In this document: piece by piece, positions 47,770 through 58,076 of the stretch
Numbering within the stretch: position 1 is the first letter of the stretch
Layout of the letters: each line of letters begins with the position of its first letter
Assembly: GCA_025716855.1 (NCBI GenBank)
Contig: JAIXMQ010000050.1
Coordinates: forward strand, 1 to 64,000
Direction of reading: 5' to 3'
DNA: 64,000 nt
DNA from: Pilaira anomala
Lineage: Eukaryota; Mucoromycota; Mucoromycetes; Mucorales; Mucoraceae
The notes under the pieces: model-generated
What the model was told of the DNA's origin: nothing
Databases searched by the model: none
Seen by the model: the letters and a program-made list of their open reading frames with translations, nothing else
Translations under genes and position numbers: made by a program

Positions 47770-48293
47770 TCGATTAATAGAATAATTAACTACTTTGTTT
47801 CGTAGCAACTTATGAAAAAATACACGGCTGGTTTGATTCCTTCTTATATGATTGGAAGAGTGCTAAAGCAGGTAGACAACGTATTATGCCTCATATCAAA
47901 ACTTACACAAGAGTGTACACAGATGTAGATGGACAACCCTCAATTGCCTGGCATCTATTAACTTCTTGTAATTTAAGTCGTGCTGCTTGGGGTGATTACC
48001 AGTTACAAAATACACAGCTTTACATCAAGAGCTTTGAATTAGGTGTATTTTTCTGTCCTAGTTTGTGGAAGGTAATAATAATATAAATCAAATCACAGGT
48101 ATCTATCTGGTATATATTTATATATTATACATTTTTTTAGGATGATTCAGGTAAAGAAGTTGTATTAAGACCTACTACTAATACTGAAAAAGATGATGAT
48201 ACAAGAACAATCGTCAAAGTGCGTCTCCCTTTTGATCTGCCATTATCTCGTCATCCCATACCACTCCAATGTTTTACTCGATACGAACAATAA
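46327..48293 (+). CDS. TDP1: tyrosyl-DNA phosphodiesterase 1
   Basis: Multi-exon gene; first recognisable ATG at 46327 (MLGVVSYIFHINNPQ..., in frame with VTLKDLVNH then EDLESMVQFNFLINIEYLLI), stop at 48291-48293. Two HxK(x)N catalytic modules are present: THHTK, split by an intron (about 46799-46857) from AMLMFFRDQKTGIKTAQLIV and MTANLIPPDWE; and MPHIKTYTRVY with WHLLTSCNLSRAAWG. The supporting block MTQGVYRSPRCPL, and the C-terminal IKSFELGVFFCPS and HPIPLQCFTRYEQ, also fit. TDP1 removes topoisomerase I peptide adducts from DNA 3' ends in the nucleus. The 46799-46857 intron happens to be open in frame, so a naive model would retain it and split the first HxK motif from its strand. One intron carries a 57-nt A run. 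A further 5' exon cannot be excluded. Confidence 0.9.
47711..47767. repeat. 57-nt A homopolymer in a TDP1 intron
   Basis: The run begins immediately after the 5' splice site (GTAAAA...). Confidence 0.9.
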
Positions 48294-48340
48294 ATACATA
48301 TATAAAAAAAGTCGTTTATTCTAAATGACAAATAAGTAAT

Positions 48341-49010
48341 CTATTTCTTGTTCTTCTTCTTTCCAGCACGTTCAGATAAATACATTGATAAAAAGTCGCC
48401 TTGATTTCCAATTTTCTTTTTACCGCTTTGAGGTACAGGTTTTGAAACATTTGTTGTTGTTGTTGATGATGCTGAATTCTTTTTCTTTTTAGAGGGCTTT
48501 GTACCTACTGTTGTCGATCGTGATTCTTCTTCATCGTCTGAATCAGAATCGTTATTCACTTGTGGACGGAATCGTTTTCCGACAGGCGTTGGGGTATTTA
48601 TTTCACGATGAATAGCAGCTCTTCTGTTTTGATTAAGAATTTTATTTTTAAGTTGTAATTCTTCTTTTGAAGCCATGCCACCGTTATTATTCACATGCCT
48701 CATGGCGTCGTTATGTGATAAGAATTTTGCGCCAAGTCCAAGTCTAAGCTTCCAATTGTTTTTTTTTTTTTTTTTTTAGTTTGCTTGTATATACTCATTT
48801 CAAATATTGCTTTTACCTGTCAGGTCGTCCAGTTGAATATTGGCTCAAGGTTTGTTCTTCTTCTTCATCGTCTAGTTTCTCTCCTGGCTTTGGTGCAGGA
48901 AGCCAAGAGTTAATGAGGGATCGAGCAATGCCAATGGAAGCATCGATTTGAGTTTTTAACTTTTCATTTTCTTCTGTATTGACTTTTGTCTTTGTTTCTT
49001 TTTCTGACAT
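48341..49010 (-). CDS. DUF3245 family protein
   Basis: Two exons: 49010 to about 48820 and about 48755 to the TAG at 48341-48343. The start MSEKETKTKVNTEENEKLKT leads into SIGIARSLINSWLPAPKPGE; across the intron the motif GRPDR-LGLGAKFLSHNDA forms, which with the SWLPxP block is the DUF3245 signature (fungal proteins of unknown function). The C-terminal half is basic and Ser/Thr-rich with poly-Lys stretches (KPSKKKKNSAS, RAGKKKNKK) and an acidic patch (NDSDSDDEEESR), suggesting nuclear or nucleolar localisation. Convergent with TDP1, 47 bp between stops. Confidence 0.75.
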
Positions 49011-49124
49011 GTTTGAAATAAAATATAAAACCTACACACAAAAAATATATAAAAAAAAAAAAAAATTATGCGAAAATCATACATGGAATTGTGTGGCTTA
49101 TTTTACACATTTATTATTTCTTTT

Positions 49125-50166
49125 CTAAGCTTTCAATACAGTTGCATGATGATTAATGTGATCAGCGATAAATGTGGAAATAAAAAAGTAACTATGATCA
49201 TAACCATCTTGATAACGAATACTCCATTCAGATTCACGACCAAGTTCCTTTACAGTCTTTTTTAATTCATCAACCAAAAGTTCCTTTTCCAAGAATCCAT
49301 CAGCAGTACCCTAATTTTTTTTTAAAGAATAAGATTAATTCACTTGTATTAAATACACATAACAAAAATACTTTACAACATCTACAAGAACATTCATACG
49401 CTCATTTTTATAAACCTTTAATAATTCTACAGTGTCATATTGTTTCCAGCTTTCTTGATCTGATCCAAGGTAACTAGTAAATGCTTTTTTACCCCAAGGA
49501 CAGTTAACAGGATTAGCAATAGGTGCAAATGCAGAAGCAGTCTTGAATTTGGAAGGGTTTTTAATATGAATACTTAATGCACCATGACCACCCATAGAAT
49601 GACCCATTACAGAAACGCGAGACTCATCCTTTATATATATGGTTTAGCATAATTTTTAATGATGATTCATCTGTGACTTACAATTGGTAATTGTTGCATA
49701 ACAATTGAATGTAATTCCTTTACGATATAAGAATACATACGATAATGTTTAGCCCATTTCTCTTCAGTTGCATCTACATAAAATCCTGCGCCGGAACCTA
49801 AATCCCAAGAATCATTTTCTCCTTCAATATTAACACCACCTATAAAAAATGTGTTTCCCACGCGTCTTTTAGTTCAATTAATGTATAAATATGTAAATAA
49901 TTTATCTTACGTGGAGAAGTATCGGGAGCAATTAAAGCAATACCATGTTTAGAGGCTTCTGCCATAGCACCACTCTTTTGAATAAAGTTATCTTCTGTAC
50001 ATGTCAAACCAGACAAGAAGAAGATAGCAGGAACTTTAGTTTCAGTAGCTTGTTGAGGTAAGAACACGTTGAATTTCATTTGACAGTCAAGTTCATCAGA
50101 ATGATGTTCATATTTAACAACATGACCGCCAAAACACTTGTTTCTTGAAACTTCCTTAATTGACAT
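49125..50166 (-). CDS. S-formylglutathione hydrolase (esterase D)
   Basis: Start [20 protein letters not shown] at 50166; stop TAG at 49125-49127; three introns (about 49857-49910, 49628-49678, 49313-49372). Motifs: [46 protein letters not shown], the nucleophile elbow [19 protein letters not shown] (Ser of GHSMGG), [26 protein letters not shown] (Asp) and [20 protein letters not shown] (His). The catalytic Ser-Asp-His triad is complete and the ~285-residue length is typical. It hydrolyses S-formylglutathione to formate and glutathione in cytosolic formaldehyde detoxification. Confidence 0.94.
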
Positions 50167-50230
50167 TTTACTTTTCTTTTTTAAAAAAAATATAGAAAGA
50201 AGAAGAAAAAGAAAATATACAACTATTTAT

Positions 50231-51000
50231 TTATTTATTTATAAGCAGAGCACCAGTCACGGCAGTAGTAGCAGTATGAGCAAGTGAAGGATCAAGTAAA
50301 GGTTGATGTTCACCTTGTTCTGCCATAAGTAACTTTTCTTGTTGTTCTCTGATCTTTAACATGGTCACTTTATATATCCATAAACCAGATGATAATAATA
50401 CAAGGATACCAATACACATGTAAATCAAGGTTGCTTTATGTGTTTCGGGAGGTAAATTAGGATCGGATAAGTCGGCCAACTGAGAACCTACCCAGACATC
50501 CATATTAAATCGAAAGGCGCCAATAAGGGAAGCAAATATGTAACTCTTCAAACTAACAGTAGGTACCAATGATAGGAATAAATTTGTAAGCTGCCATGGC
50601 AATGGACAGATACGAATTAATACAATCATCTTGAATCCACCGTGTGTAATCGCATCTTGCATGCCCAAATATAATTCTTGCCTTTTGTCTGATAATTTGA
50701 TATTTTTTCCAAATTTAAATTTTCTTATTAATCTAAAATAAACAGAAAAATTATGCATGAGTGTTATTTGTCTTCTTCTATTTCTTTTTATTTCTTTTTA
50801 CCCGCAAGTAATCAATGCACTTAAAAATGCTCCAACGGTAGCTGGAATACATCCCTTTGGGAATCCATAAACGAATCCAGTGAGTGTAACTGCAAATGTG
50901 AATCCAAAAACGGGTGGTATTCCTGTTATTGAAACAATTGTCGCCATCAAGATTGGACTATATTTATGACTTCTCATTTTGATAGCAAACTTTTGAAGAA

Positions 51001-51067
<67 letters not shown>

Positions 51068-51213
51068 CATTAATATATAAAATAGTATGTGTCTATTCTA
51101 TCTTATTTACATTCAATAATATCTGTCTTGTAATGTCCAAACAAACTAAAAAGAATTGCTGATATAATGCATGTTGTTATAATAAATGTAAATAGTTTCC
51201 TTCGTGTAGTCAT
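50231..51213 (-). CDS. Tvp38/TMEM64 family (VTT/SNARE-associated domain) membrane protein
   Basis: Start MTTRRKLFTFIITTCIISAI at 51213 (N-terminal helix), then an intron containing a 63-nt homopolymer, then ILMATIVSITGIPPVFGFTF and GFVYGFPKGCIPATVGAFLS. After a second intron (about 50733-50800) come RICPLPWQLTNLFLSLVP, LIGAFRFNMDVWVGSQLADL and a last helix YMCIGILVLLSSGLWIYKV, ending in a soluble tail to the stop at 50231-50233. The G-x-YGFPxG and RxxPLPWxxxN motifs match the DedA/VTT fold (Tvp38 in yeast Golgi vesicles, TMEM64 in animals), implicated in lipid scrambling or membrane traffic. Orthology to TVP38 is likely but not certain. Confidence 0.8.
51003..51065. repeat. 63-nt A homopolymer in the first intron of the Tvp38-like gene
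   Basis: In sense this is a T run ending directly at the acceptor (TTTTAG), so it doubles as an extreme polypyrimidine tract. Confidence 0.9.
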
Positions 51214-51867
51214 TTTATAAAAAAAATATATGTGTATATCAAAAGAAGGAAGAAGAAGAATTGTTTTTAGTTTTTGCTTTTTTATTTAACTTTTTTTTTC
51301 TGACTTTGGAAGGATTAGCCAAATTGGTATATTTAGAAATTTAGATTCTTTCACACTCACGGTCGTCTTACCGATTTCTGTCTTCTCATTGGCTCGCTCG
51401 TGCCTTTATTTTTCCTTGATCTGTTTAACTTTAAAGCCAAATTGATAACGTGTTGTGGTCTTGACATCTCAATTCCAGTGAACTAATTAATACAGAAATT
51501 AAATAAGAAAGATTTTTTTAAAGACTGTTTTATTCCTTGCTCTGAAACTATAATAAACTTAAAAAAAGTGGAGTGACTATAATGTGTGCGTAATGAGAGG
51601 GACATATAAGAGATTAAAAAGGTAGAGTGGTTTCAGCGACAAACTAGTTACTTGTACAATATATTGTGAAAGTTCTGTTCTTCGATAAATAAGATGGACT
51701 CAAGTTTGATGTTGTGTAAAATAGCTTACTTTTTGCTTTTGCAGTCACGAGTACGAGTACGGGTACGGGTACGGGTACGGTTGCAGTTCGACAAAGACAG
51801 TTTATTTTACTCTTCAGTTTTGTTCAATTAGAATTTTTTGGGTAATGGTTCTTATTTTGTTCTTTAT
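51214..51867. other. divergent spacer with a hexanucleotide repeat
   Basis: Shared upstream region between the Tvp38-like gene and the small plus-strand gene. A 6-bp repeat (GAGTAC/GGGTAC, five units) lies at 51749-51780, next to TTTTGCAG, which could be a splice acceptor for an upstream exon of the 51868 gene. Confidence 0.55.
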
Positions 51868-52257
51868 ATGGCTCAATCACGTTCAATCCTTTTGGAGATT
51901 CAGTCAAAAATTACAAAAATTTCGATGAAAAAATCAGTTGAAAAATGCTTGGAGATATTCTACCGCTTTGACATTCAGCCTTCGCTTGTTATTCTTTGTA
52001 CTGATAAGATCTCCTCGTCAGTAAGATCACTGCTATCACCCACTTTGGAAAATTCTCATAGACAGATGTTCGAGAGTACTGTGTGGGCGGAAAAGTGCCT
52101 AATTATCCTCAAAAATGCAATTAACCTTAGTGAAGACGAATCAAACAAACTTGACCCGTTGGTAGTATTTGCGATCTATTTTTCAGATGATGAAATGCAG
52201 AAACAAAAGCTGCGAGATATTGGCAATCCCATTATGAGGGATATAATCAAAGATTAG
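51868..52257 (+). CDS. small protein of unknown function, distantly similar to the 53.4-kb gene
   Basis: 129 codons from the ATG at 51868 (MAQSRSILLEIQSKITKISM) to TAG at 52255-52257. Mainly helical; motifs FESTVWAEKCLIILKNAINL and KLDPLVVFAIYFSDDEM. The pair WAEKC(x)I...L.PLV resembles WAEHCYIISKES...LHPLVALGSFF in the convergent minus-strand gene at 52732-53430, suggesting a lineage-specific family. No known domain. The real start could be in an upstream exon, or this may be a truncated copy; the frame stays open past the ATG on the 5' side. Confidence 0.45.
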   Translation: MAQSRSILLEIQSKITKISMKKSVEKCLEIFYRFDIQPSLVILCTDKISSSVRSLLSPTLENSHRQMFESTVWAEKCLIILKNAINLSEDESNKLDPLVVFAIYFSDDEMQKQKLRDIGNPIMRDIIKD

Positions 52258-52731
52258 TAAATAATAGTTAAAGTTCACCCACAATTAGATTTAAGCCTGC
52301 CTATCATTAAACGGTTTTGCGTTTAAATATGAACGCAAGCTTATTAGTTTCTGAGCCTTTTATTATTTTATGGATATTTACTTTCTTTATCCAAATTGGT
52401 CCTTCTTGAGTGCCGCTCATCAGTTATAGACTTGCCGCGATCTGACGTTACTTAATAAACATTTTACTTCTACTCAACATAATATAACAATCTACAAATA
52501 TAAAATATAATTCATAAAATACACATCAACTAACAAGCACATAATGACTCATAAATCATAATTACTAATTCAACAGTAACGTTTAAATGTCAAATATATG
52601 ATCCATGATTCCTTTATCAATTACTAAAACATTGGCCCTAAGTTCTGTATTCAACAGGGTTTTAAAAAAATACGGAAATGAAAAGAAAGATAATTTGATA
52701 AAAATAGGTATTCAATATTAAAGTTGTTTAT
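52258..52731. other. spacer between convergent unknown genes
   Basis: AT-rich DNA, nothing recognisable. Confidence 0.5.
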
Positions 52732-53430
52732 TTAATTTGAATTATCAGAATTTGTTTGCTTGGACTTTCTTTTGGTATACTTGATGAATTGTTGGCGTAA
52801 TGATTCAGAATTTTTATACTTTAATATATTCAAGTCCTTTCCTTCTTTCAAACAAGCGACCCAATCCATTGTTTCCTCTTTCTCCTCTTTCTTTTGTTTA
52901 AATTCAGCGACAAATTTCATGGCTTTTTCAAACTTGCTATCGTTCCTGTCAGCTGCGGTGGTGGGTGTGGATTTTGTTGGTGGTGGGACACGCGTTTTTT
53001 TTTTTTTATTTAATGAAGATTCAGTAATAAATAGTTCTTCATATCCCCTTTTCATCGTCAGAGTTCTTGTCTTTGCATCATTTACGGCTTCTCCCAACTG
53101 TGGTTGACCAAGTGAATGTGCGAGTGTCAATAATTTATCATACTCCATAAGTTGAAAATCCATAAATGAAAGCGGAATATCTTTGTTAATGACGCTAATT
53201 TGATGTTGCAATATTGCTGAGGTGTATAAATATTGAACCGTTGGATCATTTTTGAATGGATGGTCTGCTAATGAGAGACTACGGTTTGTAAAAAAAGAAC
53301 CAAGTGCAACTAATGGGTGCAGGGGGATCGACAGATTATCTTTGGTACTTTCTTTAGAAATAATATAGCAATGTTCGGCCCATGGTTCTGAAAAGTATGA
53401 GAAGGCACCTGGGAGCTTACTTAGTTTCAC
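52732..53430 (-). CDS. uncharacterised protein, C-terminal basic region; 5' end unclear
   Basis: An open frame of 232 codons ending ...QTNSDNSN-stop. N-terminal part KLPGAFSYFSEPWAEHCYII, LHPLVALGSFFTNRSLSLAD and DPTVQYLYTSAILQHQ; middle helical (FQLMEYDKLLTLAHSLGQPQ); C-terminal half Lys-rich and nuclear-like (SSLNKKKKTRVPPPTK, QFIKYTKRKSKQ). No ATG opens the frame: it runs back through HVKLSKL to a stop, so the gene either has an upstream exon I cannot place or is 5'-truncated. The PWAEHC...HPLVALG pattern fits a multicopy family I associate with Mucorales, without known function. Also similar to the 51868 gene. Confidence 0.5.
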   Translation of the reverse strand: MKLSKLPGAFSYFSEPWAEHCYIISKESTKDNLSIPLHPLVALGSFFTNRSLSLADHPFKNDPTVQYLYTSAILQHQISVINKDIPLSFMDFQLMEYDKLLTLAHSLGQPQLGEAVNDAKTRTLTMKRGYEELFITESSLNKKKKTRVPPPTKSTPTTAADRNDSKFEKAMKFVAEFKQKKEEKEETMDWVACLKEGKDLNILKYKNSESLRQQFIKYTKRKSKQTNSDNSN

Positions 53431-55079
53431 ATGTATATTATCTTTGTCGTATTTGCGTCATCTCTACTTATAAATATAAGTAGATCAGGGTTATAAACTA
53501 AACATTATAATAAAAACCTGACATATCTTCATAATAATATACATGTTTAACATTGTATATTATTATCAATATCTTGAACCTAAGGAAATATTCTATATTC
53601 AAATGCATATACAAATTGACGTAAAATAAGATCAATGGTAAAAAACCAAGATCAAATAATAAAATATAATCGAGAATAAAACAATACAAATAAAGTAAAT
53701 ACTCAATTCATATTAATAGAAAATAAGAGATATTTACCGGTAATAGTCTCGATACAAGCTTAGCTACCTTGTGTTGGGGTAAGAACGGCTATTACTGGCA
53801 AAAATACATTATTAATCTATTAATATTAAATAGTAATATTATACAACCTGTTTACAAAACAAATAAAAAAGAATAACGTTGTTGGAATAAAGATTATCCC
53901 AACAACTGTCAATTCTATCCCGAAACTGGGAAAACATGATATCAATCTAAGAATAAGGTTGATCAGGTCGTATGATAGAAAAATAGTTCTTGTCAATTTA
54001 AAAGTATGCGCATTTACCAATGAAATCTGTAACAACGGAATCCAGACTAATAACAACCATGTAAGTAATTACAAGGTGATCTTTAGTCAGGAACCAGATA
54101 TGTTGTTATCCAATCGGGTAGATAGGATCCACGATTATTTATGGTCAATTCGAAAGAGTAGAACGTACTTATTCAAAAGCAGAAGAGTTGGGTATAGATT
54201 CATTTAAACCCATCAAAAAGATGGTCCTTATTCAAACACAACTCATCAGGATATTCAAGATATAAAAGATGATTATTATTTTAGTTTAGAAGAGTTCTTT
54301 CAGTTTTATTTTATCTAATAAATCAACCCTAATTCTTTTCTCATTAATTACTGATTGTCCACAACGGTGACTTTGACTGAGTTCATTGGGGATTTTGGTT
54401 GAGGCCTTAGTAAAACTTGGCTGAAGTCTTGACTGTGAGGTTTTATCTTCTCTGTATAGTTGGTACCAACTTGTAGCTCTAAGTAAAAACAAACTTTCCT
54501 TCTTGTTCGCCTCAACAGCAAACATCTGTAGCTGACACTGTGTAATAAAAATAAACTGAACTCCAATGAAACTGAAGTATAACCATTCAAGCTTACTACA
54601 GCATAAATTAAAACAGCAGATCCAAAAAAAGAACTTTGTGTCATTTTTGAAGTTTGGCTACTATAGTTTTTTTTTATATATTTATCCCACAATCATTATT
54701 GATCTGTGGCACCTCTACTTTAATAAAAGATGGCTACCTTACTTTAATAAAGTGATGCACATTTGGATTCTTTTCATGATATTTAAAACGTACTGGAAAA
54801 ACAATCCAGGTAAAAGAAAGTTAAGGATGATAGAAGGGACACGAGATGATATAAGCTTGTATAAAAAAGACCATGAAGCTTATAAAAAATCTTGAATGAG
54901 CACTATTTAATGTTTAAAAATAAAGTATGCAAATGGGTACATTTAAACATATCAAAGAGAGTTTATTACAATATCATGGGGGTGTGGTATGATAGAAGAG
55001 TGAAAACAATGCTTGATATATTTTAATAATAGGATGATGCATGGTCTGTTCAGATTCAAGAGGTATACAGTATTCGTTA
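53431..55079. other. accessory spacer with a possible coding fragment
   Basis: A plus-strand frame is open from about 53880 to 54207 (IPKLGKHDINLRIRLIRSYD, VLVNLKVCAFTNEICNNGIQ) with protein-like composition and a consensus donor GTAAGT at 54061 inside it. Near 54140, another frame reads ERVERTYSKAEELGIDSF. These may be exons or debris of one gene; no family is recognised. The rest, including 54286-54895, shows only AT-rich frames. Confidence 0.3.
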
Positions 55080-57215
55080 TTAATTGTCCGATTCTTTCAC
55101 CATGGAAAAAGTACAAGTATTCCCGTGCACCCAGGACATAGGCACCGCTTCTTCAAATTTACGCTTTCCTTTTGCCCTTGTTAGTTCATTCAACTCGATT
55201 TTCTTGGCTGTATCTACAGCGATAGTCTTTACAGAATATGGTTTTTAGACTTATGATATAATATATATATATGTATACTTTAATATTACCTTTAAATTAT
55301 TGAGGCATAAAAACATATTTGGGATCAAAGAGATTTCTCCAATCGAAGTGCACAGTGAGAACGAAGAGAGCAACACCATGGGATAGAAATGATGACCGAT
55401 CAGATTCATTTTGTACAATGAGCAATGACTTCCTATTTATAAAAAACGAGTAAATAATAGTTTAATCGGTAAATAGTTTTCTATTTACCTTCAACTAAAA
55501 TACCGCATACGGTAGGAGAATTGACACGATCGATCACCAAATTATTGAGCATGACCTTCATCTGCTGTCCAAGCTTTACAAGGTCTGACGGAGGCCTTCC
55601 AGAACCAGCATTTGTTGGCTTTACTCCAGCGATTGTAACATCGTGCCTGTTAGATCTTACTTTGACATATGCAATATAATCGGGCTTGAACTTCTCTTGG
55701 TCGTTTTCATGCTGCTGATTTAATTTTGAATTAGCCCTACAAAAAATCTTAGTCTATCCTTGTTTGGCCAATACACATTTTTTTTATCGATTTTTTACCA
55801 TTGGTGGCTAAGCAGGTCCTCAATCCCGAAAATCAACTTGATAGCATATGAAAAAACCGTATGGACGAAATTGTCCTCAACATTCAATTCATTGGTGGAT
55901 ATATACAAACGTGGAGCGCTAAAACAGGAGATAGATATGTATTAAAAATTTTAATGTTATACGTCAAGATTTTAAAACCTACATAGTATGGAGCATATTG
56001 GCAATCTGAACAATGGCCTTATCGTTTGTGTTAATGGCTTCAGCTAACATGCCAATTGTTGCTGCTTGAAGTTCCATCCACTTGTTACTATTATCATTAA
56101 ATTTGAACTAGAGTAGAGTGTTATTTTATGGTGATGTTTAACTGTTCCAAGACAACTTAATACATTACATTCGTCAGTTTCGTACACCAGGAGTATACGA
56201 TAGGATTCAAAGAGCAATCCTTATGACCGGTGAAACTGGAGATCAAATTGTTATGACAATCTGTTCCTAGGTACTTGCTTACCGAGGTTTTTATATCTTC
56301 TGAAAAAAGATATATGCAATCCAATGATCTGTCCCATAATCAAGAAATAATTAGAGTGTATTTATATTATTATTTAAACATCATATTACAATAGTCTTAG
56401 ATCGGAAACTTGGTTAGCATTCGTCTTCGTTAATTCTATCGATCAATATCTGAACTCTTTCAACTCGTTCATCATTTCAGAGTCTTCGCTGACAGACTTT
56501 AAATAATAACAAAACAAATTACCATCGACTTCTAATACTTTAAATATATAGTAAAATATAATTACCAATCCTTCATGATCATCTTTGGGGACACTACCAC
56601 TGTACTTTCTTGATCTCTTGGGGTGGTATTTCTGAGAAGTATAACTGTCATTGGAATCATTTGCATCATTTTTCTTATATCCTGACGCGTCCACGGCCTC
56701 TAAAATTCCATCTGCCGTCTTTCCAGCTAAGCTTCCGTGCATCCTGTAGTTCTCCTTCAGCAAACTATCGGCCGCATCTCGCTATTATAAAAATATAAGT
56801 TTGAGGATAACTCGATAACAAAGTAGAATAGTTTTAGTTTTGCTACGCATAGCTTACCTTTGCTTTATCTAACTGATAAGCATTCTTTGATATGCTGAGA
56901 TAATGATCAAATCGTACAATGATCTTTTTTTTTCTGGTAGTGTCTTCTTGTATATTTAGATAGCTCTCTTATTGGTGTGGGTATATCAGCTATTTCGTTT
57001 ATTTTTATAAGCGCCTGGTTGATGGAGCTTAATGTAGAAGCACTGGAGTCTACATTCCCAAAAACGGAAGCTACAAACTTTGACGCGACTTTTTCTTCGT
57101 TCAGCCAGTCGGAGGCTTTCAAAGATATAAAGACGTCTGGTAAATTATACTTTGTTACTTCAGCCTCCGTTAAATGATAGCTTGGTTTAGCACCAAAGAC
57201 AGCATGAATGTTCAT
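55080..57215 (-). CDS. multi-exon gene resembling a lineage-expanded family, probably decaying
   Basis: Minus-strand coding blocks joined by plausible GT-AG introns: MNIHAVFGAKPSYHLTEAEV and VFISLKASDWLNEEKVAS (start 57215); VRFDHYLSISKNAYQLDKAK; LKENYRMHGSLAGKTADGIL; EDIKTSVSKYLG and LNPIVYSWCTKLTN; FNDNSNKWMELQAATIGMLA; LYISTNELNVEDNFVHTVFS; KPDYIAYVKVRSNRHDVTIA, SDLVKLGQQMKVMLNNLVID and PTVCGILVEG; SHCSLYKMNL; and TIAVDTAKKIELNELTRAKG, ending at 55080-55082. The YIAYVK...VKLGQQMKxML...VCGILVEG core is one I associate with large unannotated Mucorales families. The frame shifts by one base in an A9 run near 56930, and no clean join links 56450 to 56330, so it may be two genes or a pseudogene. 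Function unknown. Confidence 0.45.
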
Positions 57216-57299
57216 TTTGACAATGACCTTTAAGAATATAAAAAAAAAAGAAATGAGGCAACAATTTTTTGTAAATTCACACCTAAAGAGAATGGTGCT

Positions 57300-57932
57300 G
57301 GGTAAAAGAGTAGTAAAAAATGAGGTAGTAAAATCACGGATGAAATTTGATCCAACTAGCCGTTAAACCGCCAAAATACTTACCAGTTTTTTTTTTTACT
57401 ATAATACTTGTACTCTGTTCACTTGTGATTTGGACAAAAAATGATCATTTTCTATTTGAGATTTATTAGACAAAATGAAATATTTATTTTTTGATAAAAT
57501 TATTAGACTTACTGTTGATAACAATATGTGTTATACGGGTCTTTTTTTTTTACTTGAAACAATCTCTTCTTTGGATAAGGAGTGTGGAAAAAGAAGAGAT
57601 TAAAAATGGAGCGGTAAGGAAGGAATATATGTAAAAAGAAGAAAGTGGAAGAAAAGAACAAAATAAAAAAAAAAGGATTATTTATAATGAAAAAAAAACC
57701 CCCCCTGTTTGTCTGGCGTATGAGAAAAAAAAATTCCCCCTGTTTGTCTGGCGTATAAGAAAAAAAACCTGCCTGTATGCCATGTGAAAAAAAAATTGAT
57801 GTAATGGTGTATTTCATGCAAAAGTTATAAAAAACCTTATTCACGTGACGACGTGCCTTGTTATACTTTTTATAAATCCGGATAAAAGTCATCCGTGATT
57901 TTACTACCTTTTTTTTTACTACTCTTTTCCCC
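57300..57932. mobile_element. 633-bp TIR element (MITE-like)
   Basis: Its 44-bp ends (57300-57343 and 57889-57932) are inverted copies at 41 of 44 positions, with the core TAGTAAAATCACGGATGA perfectly shared. The inside has no gene, only AT-rich DNA and a 35-bp minisatellite. No clear target duplication is visible. It lies between the unknown gene and the Fanzor fragment. Confidence 0.65.
57699..57796. repeat. minisatellite, 35-bp unit, about 2.7 copies
   Basis: Units begin CCCCCTGTTTGTCTGGCGTA, at 57701 and 57736, with a degenerate third at about 57768, separated by A-runs. Inside the 633-bp TIR element. Confidence 0.75.
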
Positions 57933-58076
57933 GACTTCAAAGAGAATTGATACAAATTTAGTAATTTTTTTAAAGTCAACTGTTTTTCTCATAACTTACA
58001 GTGTAGATCCATTAAGTGCATTGCGGCACACCACATTCGAAGTGGCGGTATGAATTGTTTTTTTAAAAAAAAGTTA

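Noticed and set aside
51690..51826. Frame starting MDSSLMLCKIAYFLLLQ and running through the GTAC-hexamer repeat
   Set aside because: Terminates before the 51868 gene and is dominated by the Arg-Val repeat; could at most be an upstream exon, with no join I can defend.
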